From contig WOZN01000426.1 of assembly GCA_011620245.1 (NCBI GenBank), positions 1 to 6,074 on the forward strand: a stretch of 6,074 bases of DNA, in the 5' to 3' direction. A model generated the notes under the pieces. It was given only the letters and a program-made list of their open reading frames with translations, did no database searches and was not told the origin of the DNA. The translations under genes and the position numbers were made by a program. Source of the stretch: Acidovorax sp. Its GTDB lineage: Bacteria; Pseudomonadota; Gammaproteobacteria; Burkholderiales; Burkholderiaceae_C. How positions within the stretch are numbered: position 1 is the first letter of the stretch; each line of letters begins with the position of its first letter. Below, piece by piece: positions 5,769 to 6,074 of this stretch.

Positions 5769-6074
5769 TCAGACGTTGATGGCCGCGGCAGAGCCCGCCT
5801 GCTTGCGCAGCTCGAATTTCTGGATCTTGCCCGTGGCGGTTTTGGGGATTTCGCCAAACACCACCGCGCGCGGCACCTTGAAGCCGGCCAGGTGCTTCTT
5901 GCAATGCTGCACGATGTCATCGGCCGTGGTCTGCGCACCGGCTTTCAGTTCCACAAACGCGCAGGGGGTTTCGCCCCATTTCGGGTCGGGCTTGGCCACC
6001 ACGGCGGCGGCCAGCACGTCGGGGTGGCGGTAGAGCACGTCTTCGACCTCGATGGAGGAGATGTTCTCGCCGCC
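5769..6074 (-). CDS. AMP-forming acyl-CoA synthetase, C-terminal part (partial)
   Basis: The final 101 codons of a leftward gene run from the window edge to a TGA at 5771-5769. They encode the C-terminal subdomain of the adenylate-forming (ANL) superfamily, whose acyl-CoA ligases activate carboxylic acids as acyl-AMP and then as CoA thioesters. The fragment starts with GGENISSIEVED, the hinge-following motif, and continues through YRHPDVLAAAVV, KWGETPCAFVELK, HLAGFKVPRAVVFGE and PKTATGKIQKFELR. The Lys of TGKIQK is the expected catalytic A10 lysine. This pattern resembles medium- or long-chain acyl-CoA synthetases more than acetyl-CoA synthetase, but substrate choice lies in the missing N-terminal domain. 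An in-frame GTG at 6038 is internal, because the conserved motif precedes it. The gene points toward bioA across a 264-base gap, so shared transcription is possible but unproven. Confidence 0.88.
   Translation of the reverse strand, partial: GGENISSIEVEDVLYRHPDVLAAAVVAKPDPKWGETPCAFVELKAGAQTTADDIVQHCKKHLAGFKVPRAVVFGEIPKTATGKIQKFELRKQAGSAAAINV

Noticed and set aside
1..6074. CRISPR array, insertion sequence, tRNA/rRNA, toxin-antitoxin or phage genes
   Set aside because: No regularly spaced direct repeats, transposase motifs, terminal inverted repeats around coding cargo or RNA-gene signatures were seen. All substantial coding space is explained by the listed metabolic genes.

Overview
The window looks like chromosomal DNA from a high-GC betaproteobacterium, most likely Burkholderiales, family Comamonadaceae (Acidovorax-like). 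This rests on the strong G/C bias at third codon positions, the character of the encoded proteins, and AT-richer intergenic repeats resembling ones I recall from Comamonadaceae genomes. It is an inference; no database search was possible.

Layout, left to right. The 3' end of an unidentified gene runs rightward and stops at 125. A 157-base gap holds the first copy of a small intergenic repeat and a clear ribosome binding site. Next comes a complete gamma-glutamyltransferase gene (ggt, 283-2124, +) encoding a predicted lipoprotein. A 170-base convergent gap follows, with the second repeat copy and hairpins that may act as terminators. The leftward biotin operon occupies 5504-2295 in the order bioA, bioF, bioD, with 11-base and 4-base overlaps between genes. 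A 264-base leader upstream of bioA contains a perfect 14-base palindrome, a hairpin touching the weak ribosome binding site, and the third repeat copy. The window ends inside the 3' end of a leftward AMP-forming acyl-CoA synthetase gene (5769-6074).

How the genes work together. BioF joins a pimeloyl thioester to alanine to give KAPA (8-amino-7-oxononanoate), BioA transaminates KAPA to DAPA (7,8-diaminononanoate), and BioD closes the ureido ring to dethiobiotin. The final step (bioB) and pimelate-precursor genes (bioC/bioH or equivalents) are not here and must lie elsewhere if the pathway is complete. GGT is functionally separate: it processes glutathione and other gamma-glutamyl compounds in the cell envelope.

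The coding content is ordinary housekeeping metabolism, and I see no sign of a new defence, mobile or toxin system. The most distinctive non-coding signal is a three-copy twin-hairpin repeat with fixed spacing, conserved stems and variable loops, each copy lying downstream of a gene's stop codon in the same relative orientation.
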